6,249 bases of DNA, from assembly GCA_900321945.1 (NCBI GenBank), contig ONXY01000050.1, positions 1-6,249 of the forward strand. Direction: 5' to 3'. Shown here piece by piece: positions 1 to 6,249 of the stretch (its first letter is position 1; every line of letters begins with the position of its first letter). Source of the stretch: an uncultured Eubacteriales bacterium. Lineage in GTDB: Bacteria; Bacillota_A; Clostridia; Christensenellales; Aristaeellaceae. A program made the translations under genes and the position numbers. Under the pieces are notes generated by a model. The model searched no databases. It was not told where the DNA came from and saw nothing but the letters and a program-made list of their open reading frames with translations.

Positions 1-1436
1 CCGGTCTTGACGCCGGCCACGTTCCCGTTGTAATAGCCGCTCCCGGTATGAAGCATTTTGTTCGTATTGCTCAGGGATACGGTTTTTCCTTCCGCGCTCG
101 TGATCCGCGCGGCCGGCATGCCGCAGATCTCCGCCAGAAGAGGATTGTCCAGAAAAGCCTCCGCGATCTTCAGGATGTCCTCGGCGGTGGTAAGCTGCCC
201 GTTCGCGTCCAGACCCACAACGTTGACTGCGGTCGTGTGCGCCGCGCCGAGTTCCGCCGCTTTCCGGTTCATCGCCGCGACGAAGCTCCCGACGGCGTCC
301 CCGTACGGCAGCCGCCCGTTTCCTTCCAGCTTCCGCCCGCACCAGACGCCCAGGGCGTAAGCCGCATCCGCGCCGGAGGGCAGCAGCAGCCCCTCCAGCA
401 GATCCCGGACGGAGAGAGTCATCCCGTATTCCAGGCCGGCGCGGGACGCGTCAAGCGGGGGAATGTAGATCTCCGTGCCCAGCGTAACCGTCTCGTCCGG
501 TTCCGCGATATCCAGGACGGTCAGCGCGGTCAGCATTTTCAGCGTGGAGGCGGGATAAATGAGCGACGCGCTGTCCGCGGCGTAGACCGGCTGCCAGTTT
601 CCGGGCTCATCCCCGAGGCGTACGAGAAGAACGTTCCGCCCCTCCAGCAGCAGCCCCTCGGTGTCGTAGATTTTCGGCGCCGGCGAAGGGGACGCCGCCG
701 GGACCGTCTCCGCCTGTTCCGCGGTGGGGGCGGGCGCGGGCGTTTCCACCAGCGCGGCGGCGTTCTCCCGGATCTCAGGCTTCGGAATCGTGACAAAATA
801 ATTGACGGTGAAGAGAACCGCTTCCATCGAAACGACGAGCAGGACGCAGAAGCGGTTCAGGAGCATATGGCGGCGCCATGTGCGGGGTATCCGGGGCAGA
901 AGCACGCGCCCCGCCCGCGTCCGGTCGAAACCGATACGCTGCAGCAGCATGCACAGAAGCGAACCGAGCGTCCCGCCCAGCGTATTCAGGATGACGTCGT
1001 CCACGTCGGGAACCCGGTAGTTGAAGCACTGGGCAGTCTCAATGAAAAGCGAAAGAACGGCCGCGGTGGCCGCGGAAAAAACCAGCTTCGATTTTCCGGA
1101 CCGCTCCGGGTGCAGCAGCACCTCGAAAAAGCCCAGCGGAAGAAACAGAAGGACGTTGCCGAAAAGGTTGAGCGGATGGGCGAGCCAGTCTCTCAGCGCC
1201 CGGAAGGGCACGAGATTCACCCGCTCCGTCGAAAAGGAGAAGCGGCGGAAGAAGTAGGTCGGGCTCAGAAGCGCATAGAAAAGGCGGCCCAGATACAGGG
1301 CCAGCATGACCAGAAGGATCTTAATCCAGACAGCGCTTCTCCGCTCCCGCAGCGGTCTCCGGAAAACGAAGGCAAGCAGAGCCGCCGCGTAGACCTCGGT
1401 CAGGATAAATCGGATCCACGAATCAATATTCAGCAA
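1..1436 (-). CDS. VanZ-like membrane domain fused to serine D-Ala-D-Ala carboxypeptidase (peptidase S11), 3' end missing
   Basis: One uninterrupted frame of 478 full codons runs off the left edge, so the C-terminus is missing. Residues 1-170 look like VanZ: NLVPFR at 74-79, NLFGNVLLFLPLG at 90-102, and a conserved E133, Q136, R141, D144, D146/D147, N151, G154 pattern. A sixth hydrophobic helix (about 192-216) and a Pro/Ala-rich linker (219-258) lead into a penicillin-binding-protein-type domain. This has the nucleophile motif STLK (S297, K300), a second motif SGA (354-356) where SxN is usual, an MN-KA-ELG stretch, and KTG at 477-479 on the window edge. S11 enzymes remove the terminal D-Ala from peptidoglycan stem peptides outside the membrane; VanZ is linked to low-level teicoplanin resistance by an unknown mechanism. 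The TTG start at 1436 follows an in-frame TAA (1457-1455) and an AGGGAG site 7 bases upstream; the first in-frame ATG (residue 44) would remove helix 1. The domain calls are firm; the physiological role is inferred. Confidence 0.85.
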   Translation of the reverse strand, partial: MLNIDSWIRFILTEVYAAALLAFVFRRPLRERRSAVWIKILLVMLALYLGRLFYALLSPTYFFRRFSFSTERVNLVPFRALRDWLAHPLNLFGNVLLFLPLGFFEVLLHPERSGKSKLVFSAATAAVLSLFIETAQCFNYRVPDVDDVILNTLGGTLGSLLCMLLQRIGFDRTRAGRVLLPRIPRTWRRHMLLNRFCVLLVVSMEAVLFTVNYFVTIPKPEIRENAAALVETPAPAPTAEQAETVPAASPSPAPKIYDTEGLLLEGRNVLLVRLGDEPGNWQPVYAADSASLIYPASTLKMLTALTVLDIAEPDETVTLGTEIYIPPLDASRAGLEYGMTLSVRDLLEGLLLPSGADAAYALGVWCGRKLEGNGRLPYGDAVGSFVAAMNRKAAELGAAHTTAVNVVGLDANGQLTTAEDILKIAEAFLDNPLLAEICGMPAARITSAEGKTVSLSNTNKMLHTGSGYYNGNVAGVKT

Positions 1437-1470
1437 TGCCTTTCTCCCTGAATTTTACAGTTTCTCCGTT

Positions 1471-1499
1471 CCTGCGCGGCCCCGGCCGGGCCGCGCAGG
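1471..1499 (-). terminator. GC-rich perfect stem-loop just after recQ, candidate transcript 3' structure
   Basis: The arms 1471-1482 and 1488-1499 are perfect 12-bp inverted complements around a 5-base loop. The structure starts 3 bases after the recQ TGA and lies inside the 66-base gap before the VanZ-carboxypeptidase gene. No T-run follows on either strand, so it is not a canonical intrinsic terminator. It could instead reduce read-through, cause pausing, or protect the 3' end of an upstream mRNA. The structure is seen directly; the function is inferred. Confidence 0.45.
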
Positions 1500-1502
1500 G
1501 TT

Positions 1503-3731
1503 TCAGTTCCGCGGTCCCGGCCGGGGAAAGCCCTTTTCCGGCAGGAGGTTCAGCTTCTTCAGCCTCGATTCGACCGCGCCGCGGGTTCTTCCGTGCGTCA
1601 GGGCCATTTCGCTGATGGTGACGCCGCCCGCGTATTCCTCCCGCAGGGTTCGGTCCTCCTCCTCCGTCCAGGGCGATCCCGCGGACGGATGCCTGCCGGA
1701 ACCTGCAGAGACGGCGGAGGAGGCTTTCGGCCTGTTTCGCGAAGCGACTCCGGTCTGTTTTTCGTACATGCCGGCGGAAACGTCGTTTCGGGACCGGTTT
1801 TCTTCCGGTCGGGCTTTTTCCGCCGCGCCCGTTCCGGAAAACGCCGCTCTTCCCGGGGCCGCGGGTTCCGGAGCTCCCGGAGCGGACTCCCTTTTCCCGC
1901 CCTCGGATGAAGCGATTTCCCGCAGGAATTCGTCCCCGTATTTTTCCATTTTTCTTTCCCCGACGCCTCCGACGCGCATCATCTCCGCCGCGTTCCGGGG
2001 ACGCTGTTCCGCCATCTCCCGCAGCGTCGCGTCGGAGAAAACGATGTAGGCGGGCACATTCTCCCGGGCGGCGATCCGGAACCGGAGCGCCCGGAGGGCT
2101 TCGAAAAGCCCGTTCTCTTCCCTTCCGGAAGAAGCTTCCGGCCTGCTCCGTTTTTTCCTCTCCGGTTTTGTCCGGGCTTTCTGAAGCTTCTTCATGCTTA
2201 CGGAAGCCGAGCCGTTCAACACCGCGCCGGACTGCTTCGTGAGCCAGAGCACAGGATAGTCCCCGTCGCTGGTACAGAGATAATTCTGAACCACGAGAGC
2301 CGCGATCATCTGCCGGATCTCCCGGAGCGGCAGATCACGCATCAGGCCGAACGTGCTCTGGGAAGGAAAGCCCAGCCGCTCGTACCGGGGGTTCACCGTT
2401 CCCTTCAGCACGTCGGCTATGACGGCGGAGCCGTATTTCTGACCGGTCCGAGCAACGCAGGAAAGGATCATCCGGGCCTGAACGGTGATGTCCTCCGCCT
2501 CGTACTGGCCCAGGCAGTTGGAGCAGTTCCCGCACCGCGCGGGCGGATTCTCCTGCCCGAAGTATTTCAGGATCTCCGCGCGCAGGCACCCTGTGCCCGT
2601 TGCGTAGTCCGTCATTCTGCGCAGCCGCTGGTAATCCGCCTCGCGGAGAACGGCTCTGTCCTCTTCCGTAAGCTCTTCGTTCTCCCCGGGCATATCGATC
2701 AGACGCCGCGCGATCACCACGTCCTGCGGGCTGAACAGCAGCACGCACTCCGCGGGTTCTCCGTCCCGCCCTGCGCGGCCCGCCTCCTGATAATATGCCT
2801 CCAGGCTTTTCGGCATATTATAATGAATCACCCAGGAAACATTGGACTTGTCGATTCCCATGCCGAAGGCGTTCGTCGCCGCGATCACCGGAACCCGGTC
2901 GAATGAGAAATCGTCCTGATTCCTTTTTCTCTCCTCCTGAGACAGCCCGGCATGATACCGGGTCGCGCTGAAGCCGTGACCCTGCAGGAGGCTGCAGACC
3001 TGTTCCACGTTCTTCCGGGTCGCGCAGTAAATGATTCCGCTCTGGGAAGGATGATCCGCAAGCCACGCCAGCAGCGCCCTGTCCTTGTTTTCCGGCGTCC
3101 GGACGGAAAAGAAGAGGTTCGGCCGGTCGAAGCCGGTCCGGATTCTGTGCGGGGAGTCGAGTCCCAGCTTCAGCTCTATATCCCTGGAAACCTGCGGCGT
3201 CGCCGTCGCTGTGAAAGCCGCCGTGACCGGGCGGGAGGACAGCCCCGCGGCGAACTCCGGAATTTTCAGATAATCCGGTCTGAAATCCTGGCCCCACTGG
3301 GAGATGCAGTGGGCTTCGTCCACGGCCAGCAGGGATACCCGCAGCTGTCCGCAGACCTCCTGGAATCCGGGAGCCGTCAGCCGTTCCGGCGCGACGTACA
3401 CGATTTTGTACTTTCCCGCCCGCAGATTCCCGAGAGCCTTCTGATACTGTCCGAAACTCAGCGAGGAATTGAGAAAGGCCGCCGGCACGCCGGCGCCGAC
3501 GAGGGCGGAAACCTGATCCTTCATCAGGGAAATCAGAGGGGAAATCACCAGCGTGATCCCGGAAAGCATCAGGGCCGGCACCTGATAGCAGAGGGATTTT
3601 CCCGCTCCCGTGGGCATGACGCAGAGAAGATCCCGCCCCCGCAGCAGGGTCTCAACCGCCTCCTCCTGTCCGCCCCGGAAGGCTTCGTACCCGAAATACC
3701 GTTTCAGAATCTCCAGCGAAGAAGCCGCCAC
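1503..3731 (-). CDS. recQ: ATP-dependent DNA helicase RecQ with C-terminal HTH-like extension
   Basis: A superfamily 2, 3'-to-5' DNA helicase that unwinds recombination and repair intermediates in the cytoplasm. Numbering is from the GTG start (742 aa). Motif 0 Q is at 22; Walker A MPTGAGKS at 39-46; DEAH at 138-141, followed by the aromatic-rich loop SQWGQDFRP; AFTATAT at 172-178; QEAGRAGRDG at 315-324. Four zinc-binding cysteines are at 382, 400, 403 and 406. A winged-helix RQC region (about 415-505) and an HRDC domain (about 540-605) follow. Beyond these are an unusual low-complexity linker (about 606-685) and a compact WTEEED...GRTRGAVESRL module (687-730). The GTG at 3731 has GGAGGG nine bases upstream and gives the normal RecQ N-terminus just before LEILKRYFGY. 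An alternative TTG at 3806, directly after the glgA stop, would add 25 Ala-rich residues encoded across a hairpin. E. coli RecQ has GHDFRP in the loop; I recall the Gln form from Firmicutes. Confidence 0.95.
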   Translation of the reverse strand: MAASSLEILKRYFGYEAFRGGQEEAVETLLRGRDLLCVMPTGAGKSLCYQVPALMLSGITLVISPLISLMKDQVSALVGAGVPAAFLNSSLSFGQYQKALGNLRAGKYKIVYVAPERLTAPGFQEVCGQLRVSLLAVDEAHCISQWGQDFRPDYLKIPEFAAGLSSRPVTAAFTATATPQVSRDIELKLGLDSPHRIRTGFDRPNLFFSVRTPENKDRALLAWLADHPSQSGIIYCATRKNVEQVCSLLQGHGFSATRYHAGLSQEERKRNQDDFSFDRVPVIAATNAFGMGIDKSNVSWVIHYNMPKSLEAYYQEAGRAGRDGEPAECVLLFSPQDVVIARRLIDMPGENEELTEEDRAVLREADYQRLRRMTDYATGTGCLRAEILKYFGQENPPARCGNCSNCLGQYEAEDITVQARMILSCVARTGQKYGSAVIADVLKGTVNPRYERLGFPSQSTFGLMRDLPLREIRQMIAALVVQNYLCTSDGDYPVLWLTKQSGAVLNGSASVSMKKLQKARTKPERKKRSRPEASSGREENGLFEALRALRFRIAARENVPAYIVFSDATLREMAEQRPRNAAEMMRVGGVGERKMEKYGDEFLREIASSEGGKRESAPGAPEPAAPGRAAFSGTGAAEKARPEENRSRNDVSAGMYEKQTGVASRNRPKASSAVSAGSGRHPSAGSPWTEEEDRTLREEYAGGVTISEMALTHGRTRGAVESRLKKLNLLPEKGFPRPGPRN
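3723..3728 (-). other. N-terminal recQ codons following the preferred GTG start (start-choice marker)
   Basis: These bases encode the Ala-Ser pair just after GTG-GCG in recQ. On the minus strand the order is GGAGGG, nine bases, GTG, then the conserved RecQ N-terminus. This short spacing, together with family length, decides the start in favour of 3731 over the TTG at 3806. Confidence 0.3.
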
Positions 3732-3762
3732 GGCCGAAATCCCTCCCTCCGGATAAAGGGAT

Positions 3763-3788
3763 GCCGCGGCTGAACAGACAGCCGCGGC
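3763..3788 (-). promoter_or_regulatory. Perfect 10-bp inverted repeat in the glgA-recQ gap (putative leader hairpin)
   Basis: The arms GCCGCGGCTG (3763-3772) and CAGCCGCGGC (3779-3788) are perfect reverse complements around a 6-base loop. The hairpin lies between the glgA stop (3807) and the preferred recQ GTG (3731), about 20 bases before the recQ ribosome binding site. No T-run follows, so it is not a standard intrinsic terminator. It may mark an RNA processing or pausing site, or tune recQ expression. The structure is observed; its role is not known. Confidence 0.5.
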
Positions 3789-3806
3789 GTTCCTCTCCGA
3801 AAACAA

Positions 3807-5273
3807 TTATTCCATGTCCTTCAGTTCCTGATACAGCTTCCGGTACAGGCTCGCCGAATGCTCCCAGGAAACGTCCTTTTCCATATCCCTGCGCACGATG
3901 GCGTCCCAGACGTCCCGGTGGCTGAAGTACTGTTCCCGGCTCCGTTCCACGGCGTCCAGCAGCAGATCCGCGCGGTATCTGTCGAAGGTGAAACCGTTTC
4001 CCTCTCCTGTATACTCGTTGAACGGCTCCACCGTATCCTTCAGGCCGCCGGTCTCCCGGACGATCGGAACGGTTCCGTAGCGCATGGCGATCAGCTGGGT
4101 CAGCCCGCAGGGTTCGAAAAGGCTGGGGACAAGCAGCGCGTCCGCTCCGGCGTAAATCTGATGCGCCAGGCTTTCGTCGTACTTGATATAGGCGCACACC
4201 TGACCCCTGTGTATATCCTCGTAATACCGGAAGGCGTCCTCATACCGGGGATCGCCGGTTCCCAGAATAACGACCTGCGTCCGATCGTCCAGCATCTGCT
4301 CAAAAACGGCGTTGATCAGATCCAGCCCCTTCTGGTCCGTCAGCCGGGAGATCAGGCCCAGTACATATTTTCCGTCGTCGGTTTCCAGGCCCAGCCGCTC
4401 CTGAAGGGCGCGCTTGTTTTCCCGTTTCTTCTCCAGCACGTTCTCCTCCCCGTAGGGGGCGGGCAGAAGATGATCCGTCCTGCTGTTCCAGATATCCACA
4501 TCGATGCCGTTGACAATGCCCAGCAGCTTCGCGCGGTGATACCACAGGTGTCCGTTCAGTCTCTCTCCGTAGAAATCGGTCTGGATCTCCTCGGCGTAGG
4601 TCGCGCTGACGGTGGTGATCCTGTCCGCGTAAGCCAGGCCGCCCTTGAACATGTTCGCCTCATCGTTGCCCTGGTTGAACACCGCGTAGTCGAACAGATA
4701 ATCCGGCAGGCCGGACCAGTACTTGAGATGCGGAATGCTGCAGATTCCCTGGAAGCGCAGGTTGTGAATGGTCAGCACGCTCCGTGCTCTGCCGACGGGC
4801 GTGATGGCGAAGCTGGTACGGAGATACACGGGAACCAGCGCGGCCTGCCAGTCGTGGCAGTGCACGATGTCCGGCGTCCACTCCAGATAGTTCAGAGCGG
4901 CCAGGGAGGCTTTGGAGAAATAGCAGTATTTGGGAATGTCCTCCCACAGCCCGGTGTACGGATTCCCCCAGTCGAAGAATTCCTTGTTTTCGATCAGATC
5001 ATAGATAACCCCGTCGAGCTCGGTTTCCATGATGCCGACGAAGTAGCTCTGGCCGCCCTGGCAGAGATCCATCATGAAGGATCCCTTCCACTTCATTCCC
5101 ACCCTGAACTTTTCGGGAATGCAGCTGTAGTAAGGAAGAATAACCCGGACCTCGCATCCCTCGCGGCGCAGCGCACGGGGAAGCGCGTACATCACGTCGC
5201 CCAGCCCGCCAGTTTTGATAAACGGATAGGATTCCGACCCGATAAAGGCGATTTTCATTCCATTGTCTGCCAT
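3807..5273 (-). CDS. glgA: Glycogen synthase (ADP-glucose:1,4-alpha-glucan glucosyltransferase, GT5)
   Basis: A 488-residue GT-B fold enzyme that transfers glucose from ADP-glucose to the non-reducing end of an alpha-1,4-glucan in the cytoplasm, the elongation step of glycogen synthesis. The N-terminal domain has KTGGLGD (20-26), HCHDWQ (138-143) and TIHNL with H170. The C-terminal domain has VNGID (254-258), SRLTDQKG (309-316, with R310 and K315), SLFEPCGLTQ with the catalytic-type E387, and TGG at 408-410. All residues expected for nucleotide-sugar binding and catalysis are present, and the length is normal for the family. The ATG at 5273 follows AAAGGAG by 7 bases; a second ATG at residue 6 matches the usual MKIAF start but is less well spaced from the site. 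The gene starts 42 bases after the beta-helix gene and ends 75 bases before the recQ GTG. No glgC, glgD, glgB or glgP is in the window, so the rest of the pathway must be elsewhere. Confidence 0.97.
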   Translation of the reverse strand: MADNGMKIAFIGSESYPFIKTGGLGDVMYALPRALRREGCEVRVILPYYSCIPEKFRVGMKWKGSFMMDLCQGGQSYFVGIMETELDGVIYDLIENKEFFDWGNPYTGLWEDIPKYCYFSKASLAALNYLEWTPDIVHCHDWQAALVPVYLRTSFAITPVGRARSVLTIHNLRFQGICSIPHLKYWSGLPDYLFDYAVFNQGNDEANMFKGGLAYADRITTVSATYAEEIQTDFYGERLNGHLWYHRAKLLGIVNGIDVDIWNSRTDHLLPAPYGEENVLEKKRENKRALQERLGLETDDGKYVLGLISRLTDQKGLDLINAVFEQMLDDRTQVVILGTGDPRYEDAFRYYEDIHRGQVCAYIKYDESLAHQIYAGADALLVPSLFEPCGLTQLIAMRYGTVPIVRETGGLKDTVEPFNEYTGEGNGFTFDRYRADLLLDAVERSREQYFSHRDVWDAIVRRDMEKDVSWEHSASLYRKLYQELKDME

Positions 5274-5315
5274 GAGCTTTCTCCTTTCTGTCTTCCCGGC
5301 CGTTCCGGTCTGCCG

Positions 5316-6065
5316 TCATTCTTCCTTTTTTATGCTGATCTCCCCTCCCGTAATATGACAGGAGGTGATAAAGCCGAGCGGATCGTCTCCGCAGACGATA
5401 CTGATTCTGCCTCCGGTGATTTCCAGGAATCCCCGGTCGCCGTCCTTTTTATTCGTCGACTTGATACCGTCCTTTCCGGCCCGGATCGAAATCTCCCCGC
5501 CGGAAATCTCCACGGAATCCTTGCCCTTGATCCCGTGATTCGGAGCATCGATGCTCAGCTTCCCGCCCTCGATCCGGATATCGTCCTTGGAAACGATTCC
5601 GTTCATCGCGCCGGCTTTGATCTCCATGCTTCCGGCGCCTTCGATCGTCAGGTCGCTCCGGCTGAAGATCACGCCGTCCGGTTCGTCTTCCGTCTCCAGG
5701 ATCAGAGAGGTTCCGTCGGAAAGAAAGTTCGCGCTTCCCTCCACCAGAGAGATAACCGCGCGGGGACTGCACTCAACAATCCGGATGGCCGGACCGTTTT
5801 CATTATGCACCGAAACGCCGTTCAGGTACAGCGTCACCTTGCCGGATTCACGGTTTTCGATCCGCAGCTCGCCCTGCTCCAGAGTTCCGGAAATCAGATA
5901 ATCGCCCGGCCGGGAAATCGTTACGGTATTCCCGTCCACGGACACTCCTTCCGTTCCGCTCTGCGTCCCGTCCTGAACCAGCTGAATGGAAATCATGCCT
6001 TCCGCCGCGGAAAAAGACGCCGTCAGCAGGAAGGCCGCCAGAAAAACCGCCGCCGCTTTTCTCAT
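5316..6065 (-). CDS. Secreted Cthe_2159-like carbohydrate-binding beta-helix protein
   Basis: A 249-residue exported protein. The N-terminus is a clear signal peptide (MRK, then a hydrophobic core) with probable cleavage after SAA at residue 21; there is no lipobox cysteine, so it should be released or loosely wall-associated. The mature part resembles the Cthe_2159 family (carbohydrate-binding domain, DUF4353-type), known from Clostridium thermocellum as a parallel beta-helix that binds acidic and cellulosic polysaccharides. Signs are the SGTLEQGEL and LYLNGVSV strands, NGIVSKDDIRI, HGIKGKDSVEI and DGIKSTN, plus a repeated [IV]xGGxxSI rung with Gly pairs near 168, 190, 219 and 241 (spacing 22, 29, 22). 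It ends right after the last rung, so it is shorter than the family members I recall. The start is set by GAGGAG: the ATG at 6065 is 7 bases away, whereas the ATG at 6071 is only 1 base away. Its ligand cannot be told from sequence. Confidence 0.85.
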   Translation of the reverse strand: MRKAAAVFLAAFLLTASFSAAEGMISIQLVQDGTQSGTEGVSVDGNTVTISRPGDYLISGTLEQGELRIENRESGKVTLYLNGVSVHNENGPAIRIVECSPRAVISLVEGSANFLSDGTSLILETEDEPDGVIFSRSDLTIEGAGSMEIKAGAMNGIVSKDDIRIEGGKLSIDAPNHGIKGKDSVEISGGEISIRAGKDGIKSTNKKDGDRGFLEITGGRISIVCGDDPLGFITSCHITGGEISIKKEE

Positions 6066-6103
6066 TTTCATTCTCCTCAGACCGTCCCTTCTTTTTCCGG
6101 GTC

Positions 6104-6220
6104 TTACCAGACCTGGCTCAGAACAGCCGCCGCCACCACAGAGAAGACCATTACCCCCGCGATGATCAGCGCGATCATCCGGCTCGCCTGTTTTTTTCCG
6201 CTCCCGTGCCGTTCAGCCAT
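6104..6220 (-). CDS. Small single-pass membrane protein (38 aa), unknown function
   Basis: A hand-translated frame: ATG at 6220, TAA at 6106-6104, with AGGGAG seven bases before the ATG. The product has a basic, hydrophilic N-terminus (MAERHGSGKKQASR) and one hydrophobic helix (about 15-35, MIALIIAGVMVFSVVAAAVL) ending in QVW. The basic N-terminus predicts that end in the cytoplasm and the C-terminus outside. Its layout resembles tiny Firmicutes membrane proteins such as Prli42 or DUF4044 members, but the similarity is of type only and I cannot assign it. It lies 38 bases upstream of the beta-helix gene in the same direction and is the first gene of the visible cluster. A good binding site, a membrane-helix composition and the tight spacing support it being real. 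Confidence 0.65.
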   Translation of the reverse strand: MAERHGSGKKQASRMIALIIAGVMVFSVVAAAVLSQVW

Positions 6221-6249
6221 GTTACCGCTCCCTGTTTCTTAAGATATAA

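Noticed and set aside
48..1451. A 467-codon open frame on the plus strand opposite the VanZ-carboxypeptidase gene
   Set aside because: Its translation is Arg/Gln/Gly-rich with no family features, while the opposite strand encodes clear VanZ and S11 motifs across the same bases.
1452..1457. TAAAAT on the minus strand as a -10 box for the VanZ-carboxypeptidase gene
   Set aside because: There is no -35-like sequence at the right distance (that position is in the GC-rich hairpin), and the implied leader would be only about 8 bases, too short to include the ribosome binding site.
2952..3773. A 273-codon plus-strand frame opposite the recQ helicase domain
   Set aside because: It is a shadow of recQ: low-complexity composition and no domain, against a fully conserved helicase on the other strand.
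5274..5315. CCGG-containing partial inverted repeat between the beta-helix gene and glgA
   Set aside because: The stem is only about 4-5 bp and broken; it is expected by chance at this GC content, and the space is mostly the glgA ribosome binding region.
3858..6242. A 794-codon open frame on the plus strand, opposite glgA and the beta-helix gene
   Set aside because: It has no recognisable domain, and its openness follows from the GC-rich codon bias of the minus-strand genes, which have full family motifs. It also spans two genes, their gap and most of the small-peptide gene.
6238..6249. TTATATCTTAAG at the right edge as a possible -10 region for the cluster
   Set aside because: The window ends there, so no -35 element can be examined, and an AT-rich hexamer alone is not enough.

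Overview
The window is a GC-rich stretch (near 60% by eye) of a bacterial chromosome. Five genes, all on the minus strand, fill it almost completely, with gaps of only 38 to 75 bases. Strong AGGAG-type ribosome binding sites, non-AUG starts (TTG, GTG), a clostridial-looking RecQ and GlgA, a Cthe_2159-type secreted beta-helix protein and a VanZ domain all point to a high-GC anaerobic member of the Clostridia, such as a gut or rumen lineage. The exact taxon cannot be fixed from this sequence.

In transcription order (right to left) the genes are: (1) a 38-residue single-pass membrane peptide (6220-6104); (2) a secreted Cthe_2159-like carbohydrate-binding beta-helix protein (6065-5316); (3) glycogen synthase GlgA (5273-3807); (4) RecQ helicase with an extra C-terminal helix-turn-helix-like module (about 3731-1503); (5) a long frame from a TTG at 1436 that runs off the left edge and joins an N-terminal VanZ-like membrane domain to a serine D-Ala-D-Ala carboxypeptidase (peptidase S11). 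I translated the fifth gene by hand; it has no ATG near its start and no stop inside the window.

The one-directional, close packing suggests a single transcription unit. The only clear structures between genes are two perfect GC-rich inverted repeats: a 10-bp stem in the glgA-recQ gap and a 12-bp stem directly after the recQ stop. Neither has a U-tract, so they may be processing, pausing or attenuation structures rather than standard terminators. No convincing promoter is visible, so the promoter probably lies beyond the right edge.

The products cover glucan storage (GlgA), a secreted polysaccharide-binding protein, cell-wall trimming (carboxypeptidase) and DNA repair (RecQ). Three of the five concern glycans or the envelope, but a shared pathway is not demonstrated. 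The most notable items are the VanZ-carboxypeptidase fusion and the RecQ C-terminal extension. There is no sign of mobile elements, CRISPR arrays, tRNA or rRNA genes.
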